A stretch of 5,935 bases of DNA. It comes from RGIG7213 sp045652135 (GTDB lineage: Bacteria > Bacillota > Clostridia > Oscillospirales > CAG-272). Positions 1 through 5,544 of this stretch are shown here, piece after piece. The notes under the pieces were generated by a model. That model did not search any database. It was not told the DNA's origin and saw only the letters and a program-made list of their open reading frames with translations. Each line of letters begins with the position of its first letter. The first letter of the stretch is position 1. The translations under genes and the position numbers were made by a program. The DNA is taken from the NCBI GenBank assembly GCA_045652135.1, contig JAZRTS010000037.1, positions 1 to 5,935 on the forward strand. Direction: 5' to 3'.

Positions 1-1
1 G

Positions 2-157
2 TTACTTATTGTAATGGGAATTGCATTGCAGGCACTTTCTTATACGCTTGGCGGTTCCAATGTAAAAGACTTTTTCTCAGGACTTTTATTAGGAATATCA
101 ATCGCTGAAATGTTGGTTGGTATTTATGTGGGTGGAAAAAGCATAGCAGGGCGATAA
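2..157 (+). CDS. C-terminal end of a small integral membrane protein (5' end outside window)
   Basis: An open frame enters from the left edge and stops at TAA 155-157, giving 51 residues that end GIYVGGKSIAGR. Two hydrophobic stretches are visible: LLIVMGIALQALSYTLGG at the beginning and FFSGLLLGISIAEMLVGIYVGG near the end, separated by a short polar turn (SNVKD). That is the pattern of a two-helix (or longer) membrane protein with a positively charged C-terminus, probably cytoplasmic. It is followed 27 bases later by a strong hairpin terminator, so it is the last gene of its transcript. It is convergent with the SanA/YdcF-like gene. I do not recognise the family. Small proteins of this kind occur beside regulators or transporters in Clostridia, but nothing here shows the partner. 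The frame and stop are clear; the function is unknown. Confidence 0.7.
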   Translation, partial: LLIVMGIALQALSYTLGGSNVKDFFSGLLLGISIAEMLVGIYVGGKSIAGR

Positions 158-184
158 ATTCCAATTTACCGAATAGAACAATAA

Positions 185-214
185 CCCCGACAGATCTTTG
201 AAAATCTGTCGGGG
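185..214 (+). terminator. Intrinsic terminator, possibly bidirectional
   Basis: CCCCGACAGAT (185-195) pairs perfectly with ATCTGTCGGGG (204-214), an 11-bp stem with an 8-nt loop. It is followed by a T-rich tail (cttctatttattt) on the plus strand. It ends the transcript of the small membrane protein that stops at 157. Read on the minus strand the same stem is followed by TTATTGTTCTATT, so it could also stop leftward transcripts from the SanA/YdcF-like gene, which has no terminator of its own nearer its stop codon. Confidence 0.85.
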
Positions 215-252
215 GCTTCTATTTATTTAATGTGTAAGAATTATATCTATGC

Positions 253-314
253 GGACAGTGTAGTTCGCTGTAGTTCGTATAACGAACTACTACGAACTGC
301 TTGGACGCCTGTCC
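253..314. repeat. Nested palindromic element made of four GTAGTTCG-type units
   Basis: Non-coding. The outermost arms are GGACAG (253-258) and CTGTCC (309-314). Inside lie GTAGTTCG (260-267) and GTAGTTCG (270-277), then the inverse units CGAACTAC (283-290) and CGAACTGC (293-300). The central stem GTAGTTCGT/ACGAACTAC (270-278 with 282-290) is 9 bp with the 3-nt loop ATA. The next pair of units adds 8 bp after a 2x2 internal loop. The units repeat with a 10-bp period. Read on the minus strand the edge is TTGTAGGGACAGG, which resembles the edge of short TGTAGGG-bordered palindromic repeats that I recall from Clostridia genomes. No long T-tract follows, so it is not a standard terminator. It may be a MITE- or REP-like element, or a paired operator. 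Its identity as a dispersed repeat is an inference. Confidence 0.6.
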
Positions 315-373
315 CTACAAGGAAAAATCAAACATCCTTATGAGAACCGGCCTTTATGAACACGTTTTTTATT

Positions 374-1075
374 TTATCCGTTTGTTACATCACCGTTGCC
401 GTTTATGGGTATGCTTTCGCCGAGGTATGTGGGTTCGGGTTTAAATATAGACGTTATAAAATCTTTATTTCTTGCAAGTATCTCTCGCAAGTCTCTGCCG
501 ATTTGTCCTGCATACGTTCTGTAATCAGCGGAAACACCGTAGGCTTCAACACCGAGTGAGCGAGCAATGTACAGCGCACGGTGCAAATGATACTCCTGAG
601 TTACGATTATCACTTTGTCAGCGCCGAATATCTCCTTTGCGCGGTAGATGCTTTCATACGTGGAAAAGCCTGCGTGGTCACAGAAAACATCCTCCGACGG
701 AACACCAGCATCAACGGCATAGGCTTTCATTGTTGAAACTTCATCATAGCTTTTCTGACCGTGGTCACCACTCATAATTATTTTAGGCGATGCGCCCGAA
801 TTATAAAGCTCATTCCCCATTTTAATTCTGTCATAAAGCATATCACTCGGTACACCGTTTGGTTTTACAAAACAGCCGAGAACGATGATGCAATCAACAT
901 CTTCAAGCTCACTTGCCTTATCGGGTGTTATTATACTGTCCTTTGTTGTGTTTTTAACGTAAGCATTGATACTGAACACATAAACCGCCCCGATAACGCA
1001 AAGCACGGCAAGCGTCAAGGCGATATACGCTAAAATCAAAGCCGATCTTCTTTTTATGTATTTTTTCAAAAGCAT
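374..1075 (-). CDS. SanA/YdcF-type DUF218 membrane-anchored protein
   Basis: This 233-residue protein has a basic N-terminus (KKYIKRR) and one strongly hydrophobic helix at about residues 11-36, so it is probably anchored with the globular domain outside the cytoplasm. The DUF218 (ElyC/SanA/YdcF) domain covers roughly 59-200. Its marks are DCIIVLGC (61-68), MSGD (101-104), the GFSTYESIYRAKE stretch (136-148) and VTQEYHLHRAL (158-168); many relatives have HLPRA where this one has HLHRA. The length matches E. coli SanA (about 239). SanA and ElyC affect envelope barrier function and peptidoglycan or lipid-carrier metabolism in enterobacteria; the chemical activity of the family is not settled, so no substrate is assigned. 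The ATG at 1073-1075 has AAAGGA upstream and sits behind a consensus promoter (1106-1134). No terminator lies directly after its stop; leftward transcripts may end at 253-314 or 185-214. Confidence 0.88.
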   Translation of the reverse strand: MLLKKYIKRRSALILAYIALTLAVLCVIGAVYVFSINAYVKNTTKDSIITPDKASELEDVDCIIVLGCFVKPNGVPSDMLYDRIKMGNELYNSGASPKIIMSGDHGQKSYDEVSTMKAYAVDAGVPSEDVFCDHAGFSTYESIYRAKEIFGADKVIIVTQEYHLHRALYIARSLGVEAYGVSADYRTYAGQIGRDLREILARNKDFITSIFKPEPTYLGESIPINGNGDVTNG

Positions 1076-1105
1076 TGTAAGTTATGTCCTTTATTTTATA
1101 CACAC

Positions 1106-1134
1106 ATTATAATAAATGAAAAATGCAATTTCAA
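1106..1134 (-). promoter_or_regulatory. Sigma-A promoter of the SanA/YdcF-like gene
   Basis: On the minus strand TTGAAA (1129-1134) and TATAAT (1106-1111) are separated by exactly 17 bases (1112-1128). Transcription would begin near 1099, about 24 bases before the ATG at 1075, leaving room for AAAGGA. The -35 box lies inside the loop-proximal arm of the terminator of the gene upstream, so the two signals share DNA. Confidence 0.8.
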
Positions 1135-1151
1135 GATGAAATTGCATTTTT
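1119..1151 (-). terminator. Terminator of the DegV-family gene, 15-bp perfect stem
   Basis: AAAAATGCAATTTCA (1119-1133) and its exact reverse complement (1137-1151) form a 15-bp stem with a 3-nt loop. It lies 16 bases beyond the DegV-family stop codon at 1168. On the minus strand the stem ends in TTTTT and runs on into CATTTATT. The A-rich other flank makes the hairpin look usable in both directions, but no plus-strand gene ends here. The stem is AT-rich with only three G-C pairs per arm, so efficiency may be moderate. Confidence 0.8.
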
Positions 1152-1167
1152 AAAATGAATTTTATGT

Positions 1168-2058
1168 TTATTTATTTCTCGGTTCACCGTAGAAGAATGA
1201 TGCGACCGTACCGACACCTGTGTGAGACGCGATGATCGTTCCTATCTCACTCATTCTTATTTTACCCTTGAGCTTGGGCATACGCTCCTCAATGGCTTTT
1301 AAAGTAAGCTCTGCAAGGTCGGGGCAATGTGAATGGCAAATATAAAACTTGCCGTCATAGTCACCCATATTTTCAGCACGCTTTACTATCTCGTCAACAT
1401 TTTTCTCTATCGCCTTTTTCTTACCCTTTACTTTATCGTATGCCATAATATGGCCTGTAGCATCAAGATTCATTATCGGGCATATACCGAGAAGTGTTCC
1501 GACCATTGCCGCAGGACCTGACACTCTTCCGCCTCGTCTGAACATTGTAAGGTCGGTTGAGAAAAACTGATGCTGCATTTTATAGCGGTATTCATTCACC
1601 CAAGCCTCAACCTCATCAATGCTTTTACCTGCATCACGCAGGTCTGCCGCGTCCTCAACAAGCAAGCCGTAGCCACCGCAGCTGCAGTAAGAGTCAATAA
1701 CAATAAGCTTTCTGTCCGGGTATTTTTCCTTCAACTTCGCCTGCGCTTCATACGCATTGTTGATAGATGCTGTCATGCCCGAGCCGAGATTAATGTGAAG
1801 AACATCACCCTTTTGAAGAAGTGCATCGAAATATTCGCAATATTTTTCGCAGTTTATCTGCGAAGTTGTGGGAAGCTTGCCATCTGCGATAAGTGCATAA
1901 AACTTATCAAGCGCTTCGGGATCACGTCCCATGTCATCAACATATTCAACACCGTCTATCATATACGTATAGAAAATTACTGAAATATCTCTTCCGTTTA
2001 TGTAAGAATATGGCATATCGACTGTCGATTCGCATGAAAGAATAAACTTATGTTCCAT
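1168..2058 (-). CDS. DegV family protein (fatty-acid-binding)
   Basis: Beginning at the ATG 2056-2058 the protein has 296 residues, close to the usual 280-290 of the family. DegV proteins bind long-chain fatty acids in a pocket between two alpha/beta domains, and some act as FakB subunits that present the acid to the kinase FakA. Visible family marks are the opening FILSCESTVDMP, TTSQI (64-68), NLGSGMTASINNA (about 90-102), VIDSYCSCGGYG (about 120-131), FRRGGRVSGPAA (173-184) and a C-terminal ASHTGVGTVASFFYG. The Thr/Ser of TTSQ and the Ser of GSG occupy positions known to contact the lipid head group in solved relatives. No fakA is present in the window, so whether this is a true FakB cannot be decided. 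An in-frame ATG two codons earlier (2062-2064) is less likely because it lies one base from the Shine-Dalgarno. The gene has its own promoter and terminator. Confidence 0.93.
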   Translation of the reverse strand: MEHKFILSCESTVDMPYSYINGRDISVIFYTYMIDGVEYVDDMGRDPEALDKFYALIADGKLPTTSQINCEKYCEYFDALLQKGDVLHINLGSGMTASINNAYEAQAKLKEKYPDRKLIVIDSYCSCGGYGLLVEDAADLRDAGKSIDEVEAWVNEYRYKMQHQFFSTDLTMFRRGGRVSGPAAMVGTLLGICPIMNLDATGHIMAYDKVKGKKKAIEKNVDEIVKRAENMGDYDGKFYICHSHCPDLAELTLKAIEERMPKLKGKIRMSEIGTIIASHTGVGTVASFFYGEPRNK

Positions 2059-2065
2059 TATCATA

Positions 2066-2069
2066 CCTC
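2066..2069 (-). promoter_or_regulatory. Ribosome binding site that decides the DegV-family start
   Basis: The minus strand reads CGAGGTATGATAATGGAA. GAGG is one base from the first ATG (2062-2064) but seven bases from the second (2056-2058). The second spacing is the normal one, so translation most likely begins MEHKF rather than MIMEHKF. Confidence 0.7.
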
Positions 2070-2109
2070 GTTATATTTTCAGACCGCAACATATTGCGTC
2101 CGTTGTGAT

Positions 2110-2138
2110 ATTTTATCATACAAGTGAAAAAAAGTCAA
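2110..2138 (-). promoter_or_regulatory. Sigma-A promoter of the DegV-family gene
   Basis: TTGACT (2133-2138) and TAAAAT (2110-2115) on the minus strand are separated by 17 bases (2116-2132), which include a run of T. The start would fall near 2103, giving a 5' leader of about 45 nt. That leader opens with a short palindrome, CGCAA-CATA-TTGCG (2085-2098), which could be an operator or a small RNA stem. Confidence 0.8.
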
Positions 2139-2154
2139 GTATGAATGTTAACAC

Positions 2155-2175
2155 CGCGTTACTCACCCGTCCGCC
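2155..2175 (-). other. 21-nt exact match to a conserved 16S rRNA segment, outside any rRNA gene
   Basis: The minus strand begins GGCGGACGGGTGAGTAAC at 2175 and ends GCG at 2155. From memory this is the near-universal segment of bacterial 16S rRNA around E. coli position 100-120, in sense orientation. The flanks (CGG before, GTGTTAAC after) do not continue the rRNA. It lies between the end of the SNF2-type gene and the -35 box of the DegV promoter, so read-through from the SNF2-type gene would carry it in its 3' untranslated region. No other part of an rRNA gene is visible in the window. Confidence 0.65.
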
Positions 2176-2194
2176 CGAATTATATTTATCGGGA

Positions 2195-4336
2195 TCAAAC
2201 ATCGGACTCCGCAGACAAACGTTTCTTCTCCTCGTCCACCAATTTGCTTATCCACGATGATTCAGATGGCTTGAGTGATTCTTCACCAAGTACAGATTCA
2301 TCTGCAAAGCTGTCGAACTGGAGCTGTTTATTTTTCAAAAGTTCGAGTATACTTTCATCAATAGTATCATCCGCAAGCAAACGGTAAACGAGCACGTCGC
2401 GTACCTGCCCCATACGATAAGCACGGGAAATTGCTTGATTTTCTATAGACGGCTTTATCTGCGGCTCGCAGAAAATAATAACACTTGCGCTTTGTATATT
2501 CAATCCAGTGCCACCTGCCTGCACCTGGCTTACAAGCACAGTACCGTCATCAGCCTCGGCAAAAGCATCAACGATCTCTTGACGGCGCGCAGGTGAAATT
2601 TCGCCGGTAATGGGCTCCATACAACGCTCACCTAAAAGCTCCGTAACTTTCTTCAATGTATTACGGAAAAACGAAAATACAATAACCTTGCGTTTTTGTT
2701 CTTTTGCCATATCGCAAAGCTCAAGAAGTCTTGCTGCTTTTGATGAATGTTTAAGGTCACCGACCTGCCACGATACTTGACGTATCGCCATAAAATTGCC
2801 TGACATCACAGCATCTCTGTAAGCGCGCTTCTCTTCTGCACCGAGATTACACCATTGCTCTTTTTCAATTAAATCGGGTAATTCCTGTAAAACATCATCT
2901 CTGGTTCTGCGCAAATAAACAGATGCAAGCTGTAGGCGAAACTGCTCGGCTGTGGAGAGAAATTTAACACTTTCAAGCTCTTTTGCTATCTGCGGTTGAA
3001 GACAGCTTACCAAAAAGCACATTTCTTCCACTCTGTTTTCAAGCGGAGTGCCTGACATAAAGAGCGCATACTCAGCTTTGTCCAACAGCTTTAACAAAGC
3101 CTTGGTTCGTTGTGTGTCGGGATTTTTGACATAATGGGCTTCATCCGTTATCAGCATTGAAATTCTGAATTTTTCAGGCAGAGTAAATCGGCTTATAGAT
3201 TCAAAAGTGGTTACGGCAGCGCCGCCGTTTTCGCGCCAATGGAGCAAACTTTCTGCATCATTACCATGTACCTTGGTAACCCCAAGATCGCTGAATTTTT
3301 GAATTTCGCGGCACCAGTTTATCAGCACACTTGCAGGACATACTACCATGAAGTGGCTTTTCCCTTCCGCTGTAAGTGCCGCCATTGATGCAATGGCTTG
3401 CATCGTCTTGCCAAGTCCCATCTCGTCGCCGAGCAGACTTTTCTTCTGATGGATAATATACTTCGCACCGAATGTCTGATAACTGCGTAGGGTAGCCTTC
3501 AAATGCTTCAAATCAAGCGTCTGCGCTTCGATTTCAGCCGCAAGCTGTTCAGGTAAGCCACCCGACTTTTCTTTTTTCTCCCATTTGAGTCCAAGTGATT
3601 CAAGCTCTGTATAATATAACGGCGCATTTTTTCTGTAATCTGCCCAATATGTATCAGCAGAAGCATTTTCAACGGCTGCAAATTCTACAAGTCCTTTGCC
3701 GAAATCCCCTGCAAGTCGTACGCGTAGATTTTCAACGGCATCCGCTATTTGCCGTTTTGAGGCTTGTGATTTAAAAAACCATCCTATGCCCGACGTTGCT
3801 TTTCTCGCAAGTGTAATTTCCTGCTGTATTTGTTTATGATTGGCTGAGTACAGCTTTCTTCCGCGATCACGCGCGCTTCTTCCGTAAATACGGATATAAA
3901 GTGAACGTATCAGATCGTCATCGACCTTTTTCGGATTCTCCGCATTTATACGTATGCGTGTCGTTCCCTTGGTATTTTCCACAATTTGCTTGACTGTATC
4001 CTGAATTTTCCATACCGATTGTTCGCCAAGTCCGTCTATGGAGGAAAGCTCCTGAAAGCTTTTTTGCGAGAGCTGATAAATGTTTGTAATACCGTTGCTT
4101 CTCAAAAGGCTCACTCTTATTCCTTGCTTGCCTTTGTTGATGTGCTCTATATCCATTTCTTCAAGTGCGCTTTGAATTCGGTCATTATAAAGTGCTTCGG
4201 CGGCTTGCTGCAAGGCAATATGATGCTTTTTATCGGTGTCTTGCATGGCTCGGAGTCCCGAATCTACGCGCAAAGCCTCTGCTATAAGTGCTTTTACCTC
4301 AGCCGATTCGGGGCGTAAAACTTTCTCTTTTTCCAC
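2195..4336 (-). CDS. SNF2-family DEAD/DEAH-type ATPase with N-terminal helix-hairpin-helix
   Basis: This 713-residue protein carries all the SNF2 motor motifs. These are Walker A GDEMGLGKT (303-311, Lys310), Ia VVCPASVLINW (331-341), Walker B DEAH (398-401), SGTPLENR (428-435), the lobe-2 strand VIVFSFFRNTL (551-561), QAGGTGLNIQSAS (606-618) and the arginine-finger motif QAISRAYRMGQ (634-644). Such ATPases translocate on double-stranded DNA to remodel protein-DNA complexes; bacterial examples include RapA and defence or repair proteins. Residues about 73-118 (LRSNGITNIYQL ... IDGLGEQSVWKI) look like a helix-hairpin-helix DNA-binding unit. Residues 1-70 and about 120-280 match nothing I recognise. 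No zinc-finger SWIM motif or nuclease domain is seen. Its place after rpsF-ssb-rpsR fits a housekeeping DNA-repair role better than a defence island, but that is an inference. It starts with GTG 4334-4336 and has no clear terminator after its stop. Confidence 0.93.
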   Translation of the reverse strand: MEKEKVLRPESAEVKALIAEALRVDSGLRAMQDTDKKHHIALQQAAEALYNDRIQSALEEMDIEHINKGKQGIRVSLLRSNGITNIYQLSQKSFQELSSIDGLGEQSVWKIQDTVKQIVENTKGTTRIRINAENPKKVDDDLIRSLYIRIYGRSARDRGRKLYSANHKQIQQEITLARKATSGIGWFFKSQASKRQIADAVENLRVRLAGDFGKGLVEFAAVENASADTYWADYRKNAPLYYTELESLGLKWEKKEKSGGLPEQLAAEIEAQTLDLKHLKATLRSYQTFGAKYIIHQKKSLLGDEMGLGKTMQAIASMAALTAEGKSHFMVVCPASVLINWCREIQKFSDLGVTKVHGNDAESLLHWRENGGAAVTTFESISRFTLPEKFRISMLITDEAHYVKNPDTQRTKALLKLLDKAEYALFMSGTPLENRVEEMCFLVSCLQPQIAKELESVKFLSTAEQFRLQLASVYLRRTRDDVLQELPDLIEKEQWCNLGAEEKRAYRDAVMSGNFMAIRQVSWQVGDLKHSSKAARLLELCDMAKEQKRKVIVFSFFRNTLKKVTELLGERCMEPITGEISPARRQEIVDAFAEADDGTVLVSQVQAGGTGLNIQSASVIIFCEPQIKPSIENQAISRAYRMGQVRDVLVYRLLADDTIDESILELLKNKQLQFDSFADESVLGEESLKPSESSWISKLVDEEKKRLSAESDV

Positions 4337-4343
4337 ATTTCAT

Positions 4344-4350
4344 CCTTTCT
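4344..4350 (-). promoter_or_regulatory. Ribosome binding site for the GTG start of the SNF2-type gene
   Basis: AGAAAGG lies seven bases before GTG (4334-4336). Two ATG triplets between them (4341-4343 and 4336-4338) are out of frame with the long protein, so GTG is the supported start. The second ATG overlaps the GTG and could compete weakly for initiation. Confidence 0.7.
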
Positions 4351-4370
4351 CCGTATAAGCCGGAAATATC

Positions 4371-4402
4371 AAAAATACTCGATGCACAGCACCGAGTATT
4401 TT
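4371..4402 (-). terminator. Terminator of the rpsF-ssb-rpsR operon
   Basis: AAAATACTCG (4372-4381) pairs with CGAGTATTTT (4393-4402), a 10-bp stem whose 11-nt loop can close further through TGC/GCA. On the minus strand the stem ends in TATTTTTG. It begins 9 bases after the rpsR stop. The SNF2-type gene starts 35 bases beyond it without a visible promoter of its own, so partial read-through may supply that gene. Confidence 0.8.
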
Positions 4403-4411
4403 CATTTTTAA

Positions 4412-4663
4412 TTAGTCGCTGATGTAAGGAAGCAGAGCCATCTGGCGTGCACGCTTTACAGCTTCTGTAAGCTCACGCTGGTGCTTTGCGCATGTACCTG
4501 TGATTCTTCTGGGAAGGATCTTGGAACGTTCGCTTACGCACTTTCTCAATTTTACTGTATCCTTGTAATCGATCTTTTCAGCATTTTCTGCACAGAATTG
4601 ACAAACCTTTTTCTTCTTCTTGTTATTGCGGAAAGGCTTATCTGCGTTTCTTTCTCTATCCAT
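4412..4663 (-). CDS. rpsR: 30S ribosomal protein bS18
   Basis: This 83-residue protein is bS18 of the small subunit platform, where it binds 16S rRNA as a heterodimer with S6. Recognisable parts are the basic N-terminal tail (NNKKKKKVC), DYKDTVKLRKCVSERSKILPRRITG (31-56 in outline) and the C-terminal helix with KRARQMALLPY. Four cysteines (21, 24, 42, 58), with CQFC at the front and CAKH near residue 60, mark the C+ form, which is thought to bind zinc. Many bacteria carry a cysteine-free paralogue that replaces it under zinc limitation. The start ATG at 4661-4663 has GGAGG (4672-4676) eight bases before it. The gene follows ssb by 33 bases and is last in the operon. Confidence 0.97.
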   Translation of the reverse strand: MDRERNADKPFRNNKKKKKVCQFCAENAEKIDYKDTVKLRKCVSERSKILPRRITGTCAKHQRELTEAVKRARQMALLPYISD

Positions 4664-4696
4664 TATGTTTTCCTCCGTTAAATTTGGAAGCCCTTA

Positions 4697-5158
4697 TCAA
4701 AAGGGCAGATCGTCATCGTCCTGAATTTCCTCAAAATTAACAGGTTCAGAGGGCTGTGAGCTGTATGCGGGTGCCGCAGGAGGCGGCTCGCCAAAGTCAG
4801 CAGCGGACGGTGCGTGTGTGTTTTCAGATTTCGAATCAACGAAATATACTTCTTCTACAACTATGTCATATGAGTAACGCTTGTTACCCTGTGTATCTGT
4901 CCAGTTTCTTGACTGGAGAGAACCGGATACGCAGATCGATGAGCCTTTTCTGAAATATTTAGCAATAAGCTCAGCCTGCTGTCTCCAAGCAACTACGGGC
5001 AAAAAGTCCGCAGAGTTGGCTTCACCGGGTTTGGAATAACGGCGGTTTACCGCAACCGAGAACGATGTAACAGAAACACCGTTGGGTGTCTGCTTCAGTT
5101 CGGGATCTGCTGTAAGTCTGCCGGCAATGGTAATTTTGTTATAGTTAAAATTAGCCAT
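4697..5158 (-). CDS. ssb: Single-stranded DNA-binding protein
   Basis: This 153-residue SSB coats single-stranded DNA during replication, repair and recombination, normally as a homotetramer. The OB fold covers about 1-109, opening NKITIAGRLTADPE and carrying the conserved aromatics W58, F69 and W86 that stack on DNA bases. A flexible Pro/Ala/Ser-rich linker follows (about 110-143). The end is the acidic tip DDDDLPF, to which partner proteins such as RecO, PriA or RecQ-type helicases bind. The position between rpsF and rpsR is the standard Firmicute order. The Shine-Dalgarno AAGGAGA (5165-5171) overlaps the rpsF stop codon, so ssb translation is probably coupled to rpsF. An AUGUAA start-stop lies directly before the true ATG, one base from the Shine-Dalgarno and so probably unused. 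Confidence 0.97.
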   Translation of the reverse strand: MANFNYNKITIAGRLTADPELKQTPNGVSVTSFSVAVNRRYSKPGEANSADFLPVVAWRQQAELIAKYFRKGSSICVSGSLQSRNWTDTQGNKRYSYDIVVEEVYFVDSKSENTHAPSAADFGEPPPAAPAYSSQPSEPVNFEEIQDDDDLPF

Positions 5159-5169
5159 TTACATTCTCC

Positions 5170-5460
5170 TTATGCTCTGATAGTCATAGAACGGAGTATG
5201 CCGTCTGCAATATTGAAGTTACGGTCAAGCTCTGCAACGAAAGCAGCTTCAGCCTTGTAGTTAACAAGTACGTAGAAACCGTCGTTGATATCGTCGATAG
5301 GATATGCGAGCTTGCGCTTGCCCCATTCATTGTATTCAACAATCTCAGCGTTTGCTTCGATAAGAGCCTTGAATTTATCAACAACAGCTCTCATAGCATC
5401 CTCTTCGAGTGTAGCGTTAACAATGAACATGGTTTCGTAATCGTGTACAATTTTTTCCAT
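5170..5460 (-). CDS. rpsF: 30S ribosomal protein bS6
   Basis: This 96-residue protein is bS6, which pairs with bS18 on the platform of the small subunit. Family marks are the opening HDYETMFIVNATLEE, WGKRKLAYPIDD (46-57), GFYVLVNYKA (61-70) and the C-terminal stretch DRNFNIADGILRSMTIRA. There is no C-terminal poly-glutamate tail as in E. coli, which is normal for Firmicutes. The start ATG 5458-5460 has a perfect AAGGAGGTG (5469-5477) eight bases upstream. It is the first gene of the operon, behind a consensus promoter and a structured leader that may control translation of all three genes. Confidence 0.97.
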   Translation of the reverse strand: MEKIVHDYETMFIVNATLEEDAMRAVVDKFKALIEANAEIVEYNEWGKRKLAYPIDDINDGFYVLVNYKAEAAFVAELDRNFNIADGILRSMTIRA

Positions 5461-5471
5461 ATTCTTTACAC

Positions 5472-5533
5472 CTCCTTATGGACTTATGGCCACAGTTTAT
5501 CTGTGACAAGGAGAAGCCGTAAATTTTCGGCTT
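5472..5533 (-). promoter_or_regulatory. Structured rpsF leader that can sequester the Shine-Dalgarno
   Basis: The leader RNA runs from about 5538 to 5461. CUCCUU (5508-5513) is complementary to the AAGGAG of the rpsF ribosome binding site (5472-5477). Between them GUCACAG (5501-5507) and CUGUGGC (5489-5495) form a 7-bp hairpin (one G-U pair, 5-nt loop), so the pairing would close a compact stem. Further 5', AAGCCG (5528-5533) pairs with CGGCUU (5514-5519). An alternative hairpin UUCGG-AAAG-CCGAA at the very 5' end excludes this. Known rpsF leaders bind the S6:S18 complex through a conserved CCG. CCG occurs here in the first stem, but I cannot place it in the published consensus. Confidence 0.55.
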
Positions 5534-5544
5534 TCCGAATGAAG

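Noticed and set aside
260..300. Possible CRISPR-like repeat cluster
   Set aside because: The units are about 8 bp, directly adjacent and mirrored, with no spacers and no cas genes.
320..365. Imperfect direct repeat CCTTATGAGAAC / CCTTTATGAACAC near the SanA/YdcF-like stop
   Set aside because: Two short imperfect copies in AT-rich intergenic DNA without symmetry or context; compatible with chance.
356..1033. Several plus-strand open frames (for example 356-559, 472-777, 761-1033)
   Set aside because: They lie opposite the SanA/YdcF-like gene, have no ribosome binding sites and read as low-complexity Cys/His/Arg-rich shadows.
1333..1983. Plus-strand open frames opposite the DegV-family gene
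   Set aside because: The antisense DegV protein has clear family motifs; these frames have no start signals and no recognisable content.
2174..2193. Inverted repeat CCCGA...TCGGG as terminator of the SNF2-type gene
   Set aside because: The stem is only 5 bp with a 10-nt loop and no T-tract follows, so it is too weak to call.
4337..4410. Dedicated promoter for the SNF2-type gene
   Set aside because: I found no -35/-10 pair with acceptable spacing between the rpsR terminator and the GTG start; candidates such as TTGATA or TATACG are wrongly spaced.
5184..5384. 66-residue minus-strand frame inside rpsF
   Set aside because: It is an out-of-frame reading of rpsF, which has an ideal ribosome binding site and clear S6 motifs.
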